This document shows positions 55,928 to 63,596 of a stretch of 64,000 nt of DNA, piece by piece (position 1 is the stretch's first letter; each line of letters starts with the position of its first letter). The translations under genes and the position numbers were made by a program. Source of the stretch: Paracrocinitomix mangrovi (lineage in GTDB: Bacteria; Bacteroidota; Bacteroidia; Flavobacteriales_D; Crocinitomicaceae); the NCBI RefSeq assembly GCF_019740355.2, contig NZ_CP091819.1:1364001-1428000 (forward strand). The letters run 5' to 3'. A model generated the notes under the pieces. That model was not told where the DNA came from. It made no database searches and saw nothing but the letters and a program-made list of their open reading frames with translations.

Positions 55928-56779
55928 TTACAACTGTCCATCCGAATGGTATTTACCATCCTTCCAGATTTCAATCTTTAATAAAATTCCGTCTGAATCG
56001 TATTTGTACAATTTACCGTTCCAAAGTTTACCACCTTTGAACTCACCATCCATCCAGATTTCATCATTGTCGTTATAAAGCTTGTTGTATCCGTCTCTAT
56101 CAAAAGGTTTTCCGTCTTTTTTGACTCCTTTGTTTCCACTTGGACCACCAGAACCACTTTCTACTTTCTCACCTTTTGGAGGATTTACTCTTTCTTTTTC
56201 TTCGTTTGAGATAATTTCACCGGTTTCACTGTACTTTACAATCTTCTTGACATCTCCATTTGGATAATAGGTAATTGCGTCACCAACCGTCACCCCATCT
56301 TTTTTGGTCATTATCATTTGAGGAGTACCATCATCATAGAAGAACTCTACTTTTCCTTCTTCTTTACCGTCGTTGTTGAATGTTTTTCTTTGGGTAACTA
56401 TTCCATCTTCATTAGTAACGGTATAATCACCGAGCATTTTTTTGTTTTGATAATCACCTTTTTCGGCTGAAACTCCATTTTCATGGAATTTTTCAAACTT
56501 TCCGTAAGGTCTACCATTTACGTAGTTCCCTATTAATCTAGGAGTTTTACCATCTGCATGATACTTAGTCCATAATCCATGTCTACGATTATTTAAGTAT
56601 GGACCTTCTTCGATTTTACCGTCTGCAGGATATCCTTTTTCAGGATTGTCTTTACCGTAAACGATCCAGTATCCTACCTTCACACCATCTTTTATCTGGT
56701 TGAGGGTATCCGATTGCCCATAGATTGAGGAGGTTAAAAAGGGCAATGCCATTAAAAGTGTCAAAAGCATTGTTCGCAT
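55928..56779 (-). CDS. Secreted YwqK/MORN-like repeat protein, paralog A
   Basis: About 283 residues from ATG 56779 (an upstream TTG is discounted; ATG 56770 is possible), with signal peptide (LLTLLMALPFLTSSIYGQ). MORN-like modules run throughout: KVGYWIVYGKDNPEKGYPADGKIEEGPY, GLWTKYHADGKTPRLIGNYVNGRPYGKFEKFHENG, VEFFYDDGTPQMIMTKKDG, ITYYPNGDVKKIVKYSETG. A Gly-Ser linker precedes the conserved end module (YNKLYNDNDEIWMDGEFKGGKLW). It is the first of three tandem genes, with 17 bp to paralog B. Confidence 0.85.
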   Translation of the reverse strand: MRTMLLTLLMALPFLTSSIYGQSDTLNQIKDGVKVGYWIVYGKDNPEKGYPADGKIEEGPYLNNRRHGLWTKYHADGKTPRLIGNYVNGRPYGKFEKFHENGVSAEKGDYQNKKMLGDYTVTNEDGIVTQRKTFNNDGKEEGKVEFFYDDGTPQMIMTKKDGVTVGDAITYYPNGDVKKIVKYSETGEIISNEEKERVNPPKGEKVESGSGGPSGNKGVKKDGKPFDRDGYNKLYNDNDEIWMDGEFKGGKLWNGKLYKYDSDGILLKIEIWKDGKYHSDGQL

Positions 56780-56871
56780 AAGTCCTTTGAATTTACAAAA
56801 ATTAAAATTACGTGGCAAGAATTGTTATTAATTAGCACAAATGTTTAAAGGCAAGAAAGATGCCAAATCAT

Positions 56872-57786
56872 CTACATGTAGTAATTTAAGCCTATTCCAA
56901 GGCTATAGAACATGCGAGCATTTACACTGGCTCTCGGATTAATTTGAACTTCTGTTCCAATTTTCGCATTGATGTCAACCGTAAACTTTGACAAAGCAGG
57001 AAGATTTGACAAAGGCGTTTCAATTCGCACAGGAATATAGGGTCGAATGAAATATGCCATTTTCACTTCTTGTTCAACTGTATTTGAATAAATTTGAGTA
57101 ATTGCCGGTGCATAATAACCATTGTTGCTTCCTGAATAAGATTCCACTTCTGCATAGCTCAAAACCCCATTTTCATCATACAAACCGGTTTCATATGATA
57201 TCGTGTGTCTTACTTGTGCGTGATTGTATAGCGTCATGTCAAAAGCTGCTCCTAAACCTACACCAAAGCCCGGATTTTTATCTCCTAAAAAAATAAGATA
57301 CTCTCCAAAAACACTGATATTTTTTGAAGATGCAGAGTAAACTGTAGAATGATAAAAAATAGTATCTCTATACAGTGTTTCAATGCTTCCGGTACTTGAA
57401 GTTAAGGTAAGTGTATCTGACCTAACGGTTATTTTATCCCTGAATTCAAAAGCGTAATTGTTTCCTCCGTTATAACCAACTCCAAGATCAAACTTTGACC
57501 GTTTAAAAGCGCCCATATTGCTCAAATCCGGACCTTTAAAGATCATCCTTGCATTGATCCCATTTCTTGTGAATAAAGTTGATGACGCTATCAATTCAGC
57601 ATCTGAGGAATGTAAAAAAAACTCAGGATTGTTGATCACTTTACCATATTCAGTAAATGAAAGTGTTGGCTCATCCAAAAGATTGAATGCAGCTTCAACA
57701 CCAAATCCAGTTAAAACTTTATCTGTTTGATCCTGAGCCCAACCAAATAAAGGGATAAACATTATGAACGGAAACAAAATTCGCAT
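56872..57786 (-). CDS. Outer-membrane beta-barrel-like protein
   Basis: About 304 residues from ATG 57786 (the TTG 33 bp upstream is discounted), with signal peptide (ILFPFIMFIPLFGWAQ). The body is rich in alternating amphipathic strands (FDLGVGYNGGNNYAFEFRDKI, NISVFGEYLIFLGDKNPGFGVGLGAAF) and ends with an aromatic-terminated strand, MFYSLGIGLNYYM, typical of barrels. No family is recognised. It is upstream of the YwqK-like trio on the same strand with a 92-bp gap, so co-transcription is possible. Confidence 0.8.
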   Translation of the reverse strand: MRILFPFIMFIPLFGWAQDQTDKVLTGFGVEAAFNLLDEPTLSFTEYGKVINNPEFFLHSSDAELIASSTLFTRNGINARMIFKGPDLSNMGAFKRSKFDLGVGYNGGNNYAFEFRDKITVRSDTLTLTSSTGSIETLYRDTIFYHSTVYSASSKNISVFGEYLIFLGDKNPGFGVGLGAAFDMTLYNHAQVRHTISYETGLYDENGVLSYAEVESYSGSNNGYYAPAITQIYSNTVEQEVKMAYFIRPYIPVRIETPLSNLPALSKFTVDINAKIGTEVQINPRASVNARMFYSLGIGLNYYM

Positions 57787-57850
57787 ACTGTTAACGCCGG
57801 GTTCTTGATAATAAACCAAAAAAGTGACGACTTATTTTATCTAACTGGAT

Positions 57851-57858
57851 TAATTTTG
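57851..57858 (+). promoter_or_regulatory. -7 element giving a probably leaderless murB mRNA
   Basis: TAATTTTG matches TAnnTTTG and ends 5 bp before the murB ATG at 57864, so transcription should start at or within a few bases of the start codon. Confidence 0.45.
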
Positions 57859-57863
57859 ACCTA

Positions 57864-58871
57864 ATGATTCAACAAAACATCAATTTACAACCATACAACA
57901 CCTTTGGATTAGCCGTAAATGCAGCCAATTTTTGTGAATTCTCCAATATTGAAGAATTAAAGGATGCCATTTCAAAATTCAAAGATCAACCCCTCTTGGT
58001 TTTAGGAGGCGGTAGTAATATGTTGCTAACCAAAGATGTCCAGGGATTAGTATTAAAAAACAATCTCAAAGGAATAGAACTAGTAAAAGAGGTTGGTAAT
58101 GATGTTTGGATCAAATCAATGGCAGGAGAAGTATGGCATGATTTAGTGATGTATGCCATTGAAAATGGTTATGGTGGAATAGAAAACTTGTCATTAATTC
58201 CAGGAAGTGTTGGAGCTGCACCAATGCAAAACATAGGAGCATATGGTGTAGAAGTTAAAGATGTTTTTGATTCTTTAGAAGCCTACAATATTGAAAACGG
58301 AAACATTGAAGTTTTTACTAATGATCAATGCCAGTTTGGGTACAGAGAAAGTGTATTTAAGAGAAGTTTAAAAGGAAAATACATCATTGTTTCGGTTACT
58401 TTAAAACTTACCAAGCATTCTGAAATCAACACTTCATACGGTGCCATTGCATCTGAATTGGAAAATATGGGAGTAAGCCAAGCGGGAATAAAAGAAGTAA
58501 GTCAGGCCGTAATCAATATTCGTCAAAGTAAATTGCCTGATCCAAAAGAAATAGGAAACTCAGGAAGTTTCTTTAAAAACCCGGTTATCGGTAAATCTCA
58601 ATTTGAACAACTTAAAGCAAAGTTTCCTGACATAGTAAATTACCCGGTAGATGAAAATCACGTAAAAATTGCTGCCGGATGGTTAATAGATCAAGCCGGA
58701 TGGAAAGGTAAGACTATTGGGAATTATGGGGTTCACAAAAATCAAGCACTTGTTTTGGTTAATTATGGTGGAGCTAAAGGTCAGGATATTTACCAACTCT
58801 CTGAGGACATCATGAAATCAGTAAAAGACATTTACGGCATTGACCTGGAAAGAGAAGTAAATGTTATTTAG
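57864..58871 (+). CDS. murB: UDP-N-acetylenolpyruvoylglucosamine reductase MurB
   Basis: A 335-residue FAD enzyme that reduces UDP-GlcNAc-enolpyruvate to UDP-MurNAc in peptidoglycan synthesis. FAD-binding and catalytic segments are seen: NTFGLAVNAANF, LVLGGGSNMLLTKD, SLIPGSVGAAPMQNIGAYGVEV, FGYRESVFK (the Tyr loop of type I MurB), IRQSKLPDPKEIGNSGSFFKNP with the catalytic Ser, and AAGWLIDQAGWKG. The length fits type I. It is divergent from the outer-membrane protein gene. Confidence 0.97.
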   Translation: MIQQNINLQPYNTFGLAVNAANFCEFSNIEELKDAISKFKDQPLLVLGGGSNMLLTKDVQGLVLKNNLKGIELVKEVGNDVWIKSMAGEVWHDLVMYAIENGYGGIENLSLIPGSVGAAPMQNIGAYGVEVKDVFDSLEAYNIENGNIEVFTNDQCQFGYRESVFKRSLKGKYIIVSVTLKLTKHSEINTSYGAIASELENMGVSQAGIKEVSQAVINIRQSKLPDPKEIGNSGSFFKNPVIGKSQFEQLKAKFPDIVNYPVDENHVKIAAGWLIDQAGWKGKTIGNYGVHKNQALVLVNYGGAKGQDIYQLSEDIMKSVKDIYGIDLEREVNVI

Positions 58872-58888
58872 ACGAGCTCTTCACAAGC

Positions 58889-58902
58889 GTGACAATTGTC
58901 AC
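58889..58902. promoter_or_regulatory. Crp/Fnr-type palindromic operator upstream of haem lipoprotein gene
   Basis: GTGACAATTGTCAC is a perfect 14-bp palindrome. Read as GTGA-N6-TCAC with a following A it matches the Crp half-site pattern TGTGA-N6-TCACA except for one base. It ends 46 bp before the cytochrome lipoprotein ATG. No T-run follows, so it is not a terminator. Confidence 0.6.
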
Positions 58903-58948
58903 AAATATTCAGCTTAATTACCCTACTTTTACTTTATAATCTAGAATT

Positions 58949-59923
58949 ATGAAGCGTATTTTGAGTGTAGCAATTTTAGGAACCTCTTTTTTATCCACAC
59001 TGAATTCATGCAGTGGAAATTATGATGAATACACTGATGATTTATCTGACGGACTAAACAATACAGATGAAATTACTGAAGATTACAATGGTTTTCAATT
59101 GATGGAAACTTCTTGCTTTTCATGTCACAGTCCCAATGCAGGAAATGAAGCAATTGCTGCCCCTAATATGGCAAATGTTAAACAGCATTATTTAGACAAA
59201 TATCCAAATGAAGAAGAATTTGTTGAAGCTATTGTAGCTTTTATTTCTGAACCATCTGAAGAAAAAGCATTAATGTCAGATGCAATAGAAAAGTTTGGAG
59301 TTATGCCGAACATGGGATTAAACAAAGCTCAAAACACGGCTGTTGCTCAGTATTTATTTTCTTCAAGTATTCAGGATTCAAATTGGTTTGCTCAATCTTA
59401 CGAATTAGAAAAAGCTAAAAACCTGGTTAATCCTGAAGATATGAGTTATGTTGATAGAGGATTTCAGTTTGCCATGTCAACAAAATCTATTCTTGGTAAA
59501 AATTTGAAAGGTAAGATTAAGGCGGAGGGAACAGATGGCGCACTGGAATTCTGCAATGTTCAGGCATTGCCATTAACAGATTCAATGGCGACTGAATTTG
59601 GTGTTAAAATCAAAAGAGTTTCTGACAAAAACAGAAATCCTTTAAATGCAGCAAATGAAGAAGAATTGAAAATCATTGCTTCGTTTAAAGAATTTTTGAC
59701 AAAAGGTGAAGAAATAATTCCTACCACTATTGAAGGAGATGAATTTGTTACCGGATATTATCCAATTACAACCAATCAAATGTGTTTGCATTGTCATGGT
59801 GGCGAAAAAGACATTAAATCAAGTACTGCCGCTTTGATAAAGGAAAAATATCCATCTGACAAAGCAACGGCTTATGGGGTAAATGAATTAAGAGGGATTT
59901 GGGTAGTTGAAATGAAAAAGTAA
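58949..59923 (+). CDS. Lipoprotein with c-type haem domain and DUF3365-like haem domain
   Basis: A 324-residue exported lipoprotein (lipobox before C21 in STLNSC). Residues about 45-120 form a cytochrome c domain with CFSCH at 56-60 and a Met ligand candidate in FGVMPNMGL. Residues about 150-320 resemble DUF3365 (Tll0287-like), with a second CxxCH (MCLHCHGGEKDIK) near the end and LRGIWVVE. It may carry electrons or sense redox or gas at the outer face of the inner membrane or the outer membrane. It is monocistronic with a Crp-like site upstream; no oxidase genes are adjacent. Confidence 0.87.
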   Translation: MKRILSVAILGTSFLSTLNSCSGNYDEYTDDLSDGLNNTDEITEDYNGFQLMETSCFSCHSPNAGNEAIAAPNMANVKQHYLDKYPNEEEFVEAIVAFISEPSEEKALMSDAIEKFGVMPNMGLNKAQNTAVAQYLFSSSIQDSNWFAQSYELEKAKNLVNPEDMSYVDRGFQFAMSTKSILGKNLKGKIKAEGTDGALEFCNVQALPLTDSMATEFGVKIKRVSDKNRNPLNAANEEELKIIASFKEFLTKGEEIIPTTIEGDEFVTGYYPITTNQMCLHCHGGEKDIKSSTAALIKEKYPSDKATAYGVNELRGIWVVEMKK

Positions 59924-59924
59924 A

Positions 59925-60521
59925 CTAGAATTTACTTATTGGAACCCTTACTTTTTTAATTCCCTGAATACCATTTTTACTATATTCCACAGTTATATAA
60001 CCAACACCATTTTCAACAATCAATTGCTTTCGATAAGTGTGGTCAAAATCCACATTTAAGATGGATTTAAAGTTCAAGAGGATTTTTTGTTTAAAATCCC
60101 CATTCGTTAAATTGAGTTTGTACAAGAAGAATTTATCTTTTTCATAGATACCTTCTTGATTGTGTCCATTGAATAGAAACCACAGATATTTATCTTCTTT
60201 AATAAAATCTGATTTTATTCTTGAATGCACTCTCCATAGTTTAGTCCCATCTGTTTGACATAATTCAAATTCAAAATCACAGTGTCCTCCCCTATCATGC
60301 TCAGTTCCTTGCCAGGCGATAAAATATTTTCCGGGTAAGTCAAATAAGGCAAAATCAAAAATCATGGCATGCATTCCATATCCACTTACAAAATCACTTT
60401 TCCAAGAATATTTACCGATACAATCCAACTGCAGGATACTTGAACCCGAATAGGGAACTTTATTCAAAGAAATAAGACAATCATCTTTTTCTACTATTTC
60501 AGCTTTATTTAAAATTTCCAC
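59925..60521 (-). CDS. Hypothetical beta-rich protein
   Basis: A 198-residue soluble protein without signal peptide. I do not recognise a family. It is predicted beta-rich, with many aromatic and acidic residues (GKYFIAWQGTEHDRGGHCDFEFELCQ, LWFLFNGHNQEGIYEKDKFFLYKLNL), reminiscent of a beta-propeller fragment or immunity-like protein. It is third in a minus-strand unit after DUF2461 and beta-helix genes, 4 bp after the latter. Confidence 0.75.
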   Translation of the reverse strand: MEILNKAEIVEKDDCLISLNKVPYSGSSILQLDCIGKYSWKSDFVSGYGMHAMIFDFALFDLPGKYFIAWQGTEHDRGGHCDFEFELCQTDGTKLWRVHSRIKSDFIKEDKYLWFLFNGHNQEGIYEKDKFFLYKLNLTNGDFKQKILLNFKSILNVDFDHTYRKQLIVENGVGYITVEYSKNGIQGIKKVRVPISKF

Positions 60522-60525
60522 TTTT

Positions 60526-61854
60526 CTACAAGAAAGTAATATTGGATTTTGTTGTCTTTTTCGGTTTTATCTTACCATTTACGGTATTGTACTGCTCGTA
60601 ATGTTCACCTTTTACTCTGTATCTACCTCTGGGCCATGTATTGATTTCAATGACATTATTAATCACAAACTGTCCGGGTGATTTTTTATGTACATACAAT
60701 CCGTATCCCAGCATATTGTTTGAAAAGATCACATTATCAGGTCCATTTCTACCATGTGTATTATCAATTACAATTTGATCACATTGATTCCACTGAATCA
60801 AATTAGCGTAGGGATAATTACCATGAAGCACTATATCTCCAGCAGCATCTTCAGGCAATCTTACATTGGTCCATAAAGCATCCTGAATATGATTCATGCT
60901 AATTACATTTCCGTTTGCACCTGCTTGCAATAGAATAGCATGTCTTAAGTTCACCAGGAAATTATCACCAATCATACAATTACCACTGGCAAATTGTAAG
61001 GTTATACCATAAGCCTTACCTCCATTTCCATGATTGTGAGCCCCTTTAAAAATTGAATGTCCTACAACACAATTTGATGAAAAATCAAATAAAACATGCG
61101 AGTAATTGCACAAATGACTGGATACACCTTCTACCCAACAATTGACGGCATATTCAAAGTGAATATTAGAAGTTTGTAGTTGAGTTTCTGTATTATTTAC
61201 TAATTGCAAATTCTCTATACCTACATTTTCAATGGGATTCATTTCCATCAAGTCTGTATTGTCAAATGATCTGAATGTTCTTCGAATTGGGCTGGTAATA
61301 ACCTTTTTGTTCTTTATAGCCTTGATTTGAATAATCTGGCCTGTTTTTCCGATTGACCAATCAGATTGAACCAATTTTTGATCTCTATCTATGATGTAAT
61401 AAAAGAAAGATTCTTTCAACTCTTTTGAGGATTTCACCATGCATGTAGAATCGTATTGATTGATATCTTCCACTAAGGAGGCACCTCCCCTTCCCATTTT
61501 CCCTTGAGCTAAAATACAGTCCTGCTCCTTATCTAAATCAAACACCAATTTGGAAGACAATCCCTCTCCACGTAAAACTACATTGGAATGCAGTTTAATT
61601 CGTTTTTGAAATTTGTATTCACCTGAAGGAAAGTAGATGATTAAGCCGTTTTGATTATCATTCAAAATAGTTTTAATCAATTCATCATTATTGAGCACAT
61701 TAGATTGTTTAGCTCTTTCAAATCCAAAATCAACCACCGTAAAATCTGTCGTTGTGGTATCTTGAAGACCAACATTTTTGTAATCAGTAGCAGGTAAATT
61801 CTGCCCAATAGACAGCTTAGCGAACAACAGTAAGACAAGCCAGGGCCATCTCAT
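60526..61854 (-). CDS. Secreted right-handed beta-helix (pectate-lyase-superfamily) protein
   Basis: A 442-residue secreted protein with signal peptide (PWLVLLLFAKLSIGQ). It opens like a pectate lyase/GH28-type N-terminal domain (TDFTVVDFGFERAKQSNVLNNDELIKTIL, IYFPSGEYKFQKRIKLHSNVVLRGEG), then parallel-helix rungs with many Asn and Gly (VGHSIFKGAHNHGNGGKAYGITLQFASGNCMIGDNF). The catalytic residues are not clear, so it may bind or cut a polysaccharide. It follows the DUF2461 gene by 1 bp, so the two are transcribed together. Confidence 0.85.
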   Translation of the reverse strand: MRWPWLVLLLFAKLSIGQNLPATDYKNVGLQDTTTTDFTVVDFGFERAKQSNVLNNDELIKTILNDNQNGLIIYFPSGEYKFQKRIKLHSNVVLRGEGLSSKLVFDLDKEQDCILAQGKMGRGGASLVEDINQYDSTCMVKSSKELKESFFYYIIDRDQKLVQSDWSIGKTGQIIQIKAIKNKKVITSPIRRTFRSFDNTDLMEMNPIENVGIENLQLVNNTETQLQTSNIHFEYAVNCWVEGVSSHLCNYSHVLFDFSSNCVVGHSIFKGAHNHGNGGKAYGITLQFASGNCMIGDNFLVNLRHAILLQAGANGNVISMNHIQDALWTNVRLPEDAAGDIVLHGNYPYANLIQWNQCDQIVIDNTHGRNGPDNVIFSNNMLGYGLYVHKKSPGQFVINNVIEINTWPRGRYRVKGEHYEQYNTVNGKIKPKKTTKSNITFL

Positions 61855-61855
61855 A

Positions 61856-62521
61856 TTACTTCATTGCATTTTTAAAATAGTCCATTACAGCTTTATTAGC
61901 CTCATAAGCCTTTACTACATTTTTCATAAAGTCGTCTTTTAATGCTTGCTCCGGTTTCATCTCTGTAAACCAGTAGAACTGTTTATTATAAATGGTGTCG
62001 AATTCTGCTCCAACCTCTTTAAATTCTTTAGGAATCACTTTGTTTTTCTCACCTCTGAGTTCTCCAAAAACTGAAGTAAAACTTTTATCTGAAATCAGCT
62101 TTTGCAATTTTTTGGGATCTTTATTAATTGTCTCTCTTATATCGTACAATTGTTCCTTATCAGGCATATAAACACCTCCATAAACCCTGCAAAACTCCGG
62201 TCCTATTTCAATGTACAAACCTGGAAAAGACTTATCCTTTCTTCCTTTAGGTGAAATGATGGCAGACCTGTTTAATTTATAAGGTGTTTTATCGTTTGAA
62301 AATCTGATATCACGGTTGATTCTGAAAATAGCATCTTTGGGAGCGATATCAACGGCTTTATCTCTTTGTTTTACTTCACTTATAAGATCACCAACAAAGA
62401 CATCAAAAGGTTCTTTAACAGATGTATGATATCTTTTTCTGTTTTCATCAAACCAATCTTTGTGATTGTTAGCTGCTAACTCCTTAAAAAAATCAAAATA
62501 GTCTTTTGTAAAATATGCCAT
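61856..62521 (-). CDS. DUF2461 domain-containing protein (TIGR02453 family)
   Basis: A 221-residue soluble protein of a widespread family of unknown function, recognised by YFDFFKELAANNHKDWFDENRKRYHTSVKEPF, IFRINRDIRFSNDKTPYKLNRSAIIS and GPEFCRVYGGVYMPDKEQL. It is first of a three-gene unit (DUF2461, beta-helix, hypothetical). Its own function is not known. Confidence 0.92.
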   Translation of the reverse strand: MAYFTKDYFDFFKELAANNHKDWFDENRKRYHTSVKEPFDVFVGDLISEVKQRDKAVDIAPKDAIFRINRDIRFSNDKTPYKLNRSAIISPKGRKDKSFPGLYIEIGPEFCRVYGGVYMPDKEQLYDIRETINKDPKKLQKLISDKSFTSVFGELRGEKNKVIPKEFKEVGAEFDTIYNKQFYWFTEMKPEQALKDDFMKNVVKAYEANKAVMDYFKNAMK

Positions 62522-62539
62522 GTACTTCAGATTTTAAGA

Positions 62540-62568
62540 CAAATCCACACAATAATTCACTAGATTTG
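62540..62568. promoter_or_regulatory. Divergent -7 promoter elements between DUF2461 and helical-protein genes
   Basis: On the plus strand TAGATTTG (62561-62568) matches TAnnTTTG, 48 bp before the 62617 start. On the minus strand TGGATTTG (complement of 62540-62547) is a near match, 18 bp before the DUF2461 start. The two boxes are why GACAAATC and GATTTGTC form an inverted repeat here. Confidence 0.4.
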
Positions 62569-62616
62569 TCGCGCCTATAATGATTTAAAAATAAGTAAAA
62601 TAAACAGACGAAACTC

Positions 62617-63090
62617 ATGCCTCAAGTAAGTGTTGAAAGTATTGCCAAAGCTTTAAAAAAGGTTGATCAATTAGATGAAGACGGATTAGACAGGTTGATT
62701 GAAACCTATACCTTAAAACAAGAAGCGCTTGTAAATTATATTCTAGCTGCAGGATACGAGTATGAAAATGAAGATCTGAATGTTTTTTCTATTTATTATT
62801 TCGCTTTAGTGTATGAAGCTTTTTATCAGCAAGGCATCACTTTAAAAACCATCACGGATGAAATGATAGAGGAATTTCAAGATCCTTTTGTGATGGCTTT
62901 GGATGAATTAAACAAGAATGAAGACTTTGAACCGCTTCAAGATTTAATCAATCAGCATAATCTACTCAATTTCATGACAGAAGAGATTGAGTCTGAAGAT
63001 TCTGACGGTATTGTTTTAGACGAGGATACTCAAACTCAACTATTTATCGTTACTACGTCCATGATTGGATTGATGAATGCAGCTACATAA
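62617..63090 (+). CDS. Hypothetical acidic helical protein
   Basis: A 157-residue soluble protein, highly acidic and predicted all helical; no family recognised. Notable are a repeated Leu/Glu pattern (LIETYTLKQEALVNYILAAGYEYENEDLNVFSIYYFALVYEAF) and an acidic linker before the C-terminus (EEIESEDSDGIVLDEDTQTQ). It is 125 bp upstream of the SiaC-family gene on the same strand. It could be part of the same regulatory unit, but that is only positional. Confidence 0.75.
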   Translation: MPQVSVESIAKALKKVDQLDEDGLDRLIETYTLKQEALVNYILAAGYEYENEDLNVFSIYYFALVYEAFYQQGITLKTITDEMIEEFQDPFVMALDELNKNEDFEPLQDLINQHNLLNFMTEEIESEDSDGIVLDEDTQTQLFIVTTSMIGLMNAAT

Positions 63091-63215
63091 CTTAGACTGT
63101 AAATTTCACGGGTTTGTCGAAATTTTATCTAATTTCAGATAATTCTATATCCCATTTTGTAACAATTAGTGGTAAATTAGGGTAAAATAGACAAACGAAA
63201 AAATAATCGACTACA

Positions 63216-63596
63216 ATGTCAGTAAACATTGAAGCATCAGTAAAAACTCCTTCTATTCACATGGATGAGAGTGCAGGACACATTTCGATCAAGGGAATTT
63301 CTATTCCAGAAGATCCCCATGAGTTCTATCATCCCCTGATCAAGGCGATTGAAGATTATCGTGTTTCTCCGGCTGCCAAAACTGCTTTGGATTTGCACCT
63401 GGAGTATTTCAATACAAGTTCAACACTTATCATTAGAAATTTGATCAAAGACTTAAGAATGATTAAAGAAAAAACTGATTTAGTTGTGAATTGGTTCTTT
63501 GAATCAGATGATGAGGACATGAAAGAAGCCGGAGAAGAATTTAAATTACTTTTCTCGGACATTCAATTTAACATTACTCCCGTAGATACATTCTAA
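63216..63596 (+). CDS. SiaC-family regulatory phosphoprotein (DUF1987)
   Basis: A 126-residue protein of the SiaC/DUF1987 family, whose phosphorylation state controls a partner enzyme (in Pseudomonas, the diguanylate cyclase SiaD, via kinase SiaB and phosphatase SiaA). Recognised by ISIKGISIPEDPHEFYHPLIKAIEDY, the switch loop LEYFNTSSTLIIRNL (Thr/Ser at 67-70 is where the family is phosphorylated) and WFFESDDEDMKEAGEEF. No siaB or siaD gene is in this window. The stop overlaps the paaI start by one base (TAATG), so the two are translationally coupled. Confidence 0.9.
   Translation: MSVNIEASVKTPSIHMDESAGHISIKGISIPEDPHEFYHPLIKAIEDYRVSPAAKTALDLHLEYFNTSSTLIIRNLIKDLRMIKEKTDLVVNWFFESDDEDMKEAGEEFKLLFSDIQFNITPVDTF

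Noticed and set aside
54074-56779. Toxin-antitoxin system suggested by the YwqK family name
   Set aside because: All three proteins carry signal peptides, and no toxin-like or short partner gene is adjacent.
50087-63596. A complete Sia signalling operon
   Set aside because: Only a phosphatase and a SiaC-family gene are present, 11 kb apart, with no kinase siaB or cyclase siaD in the window.
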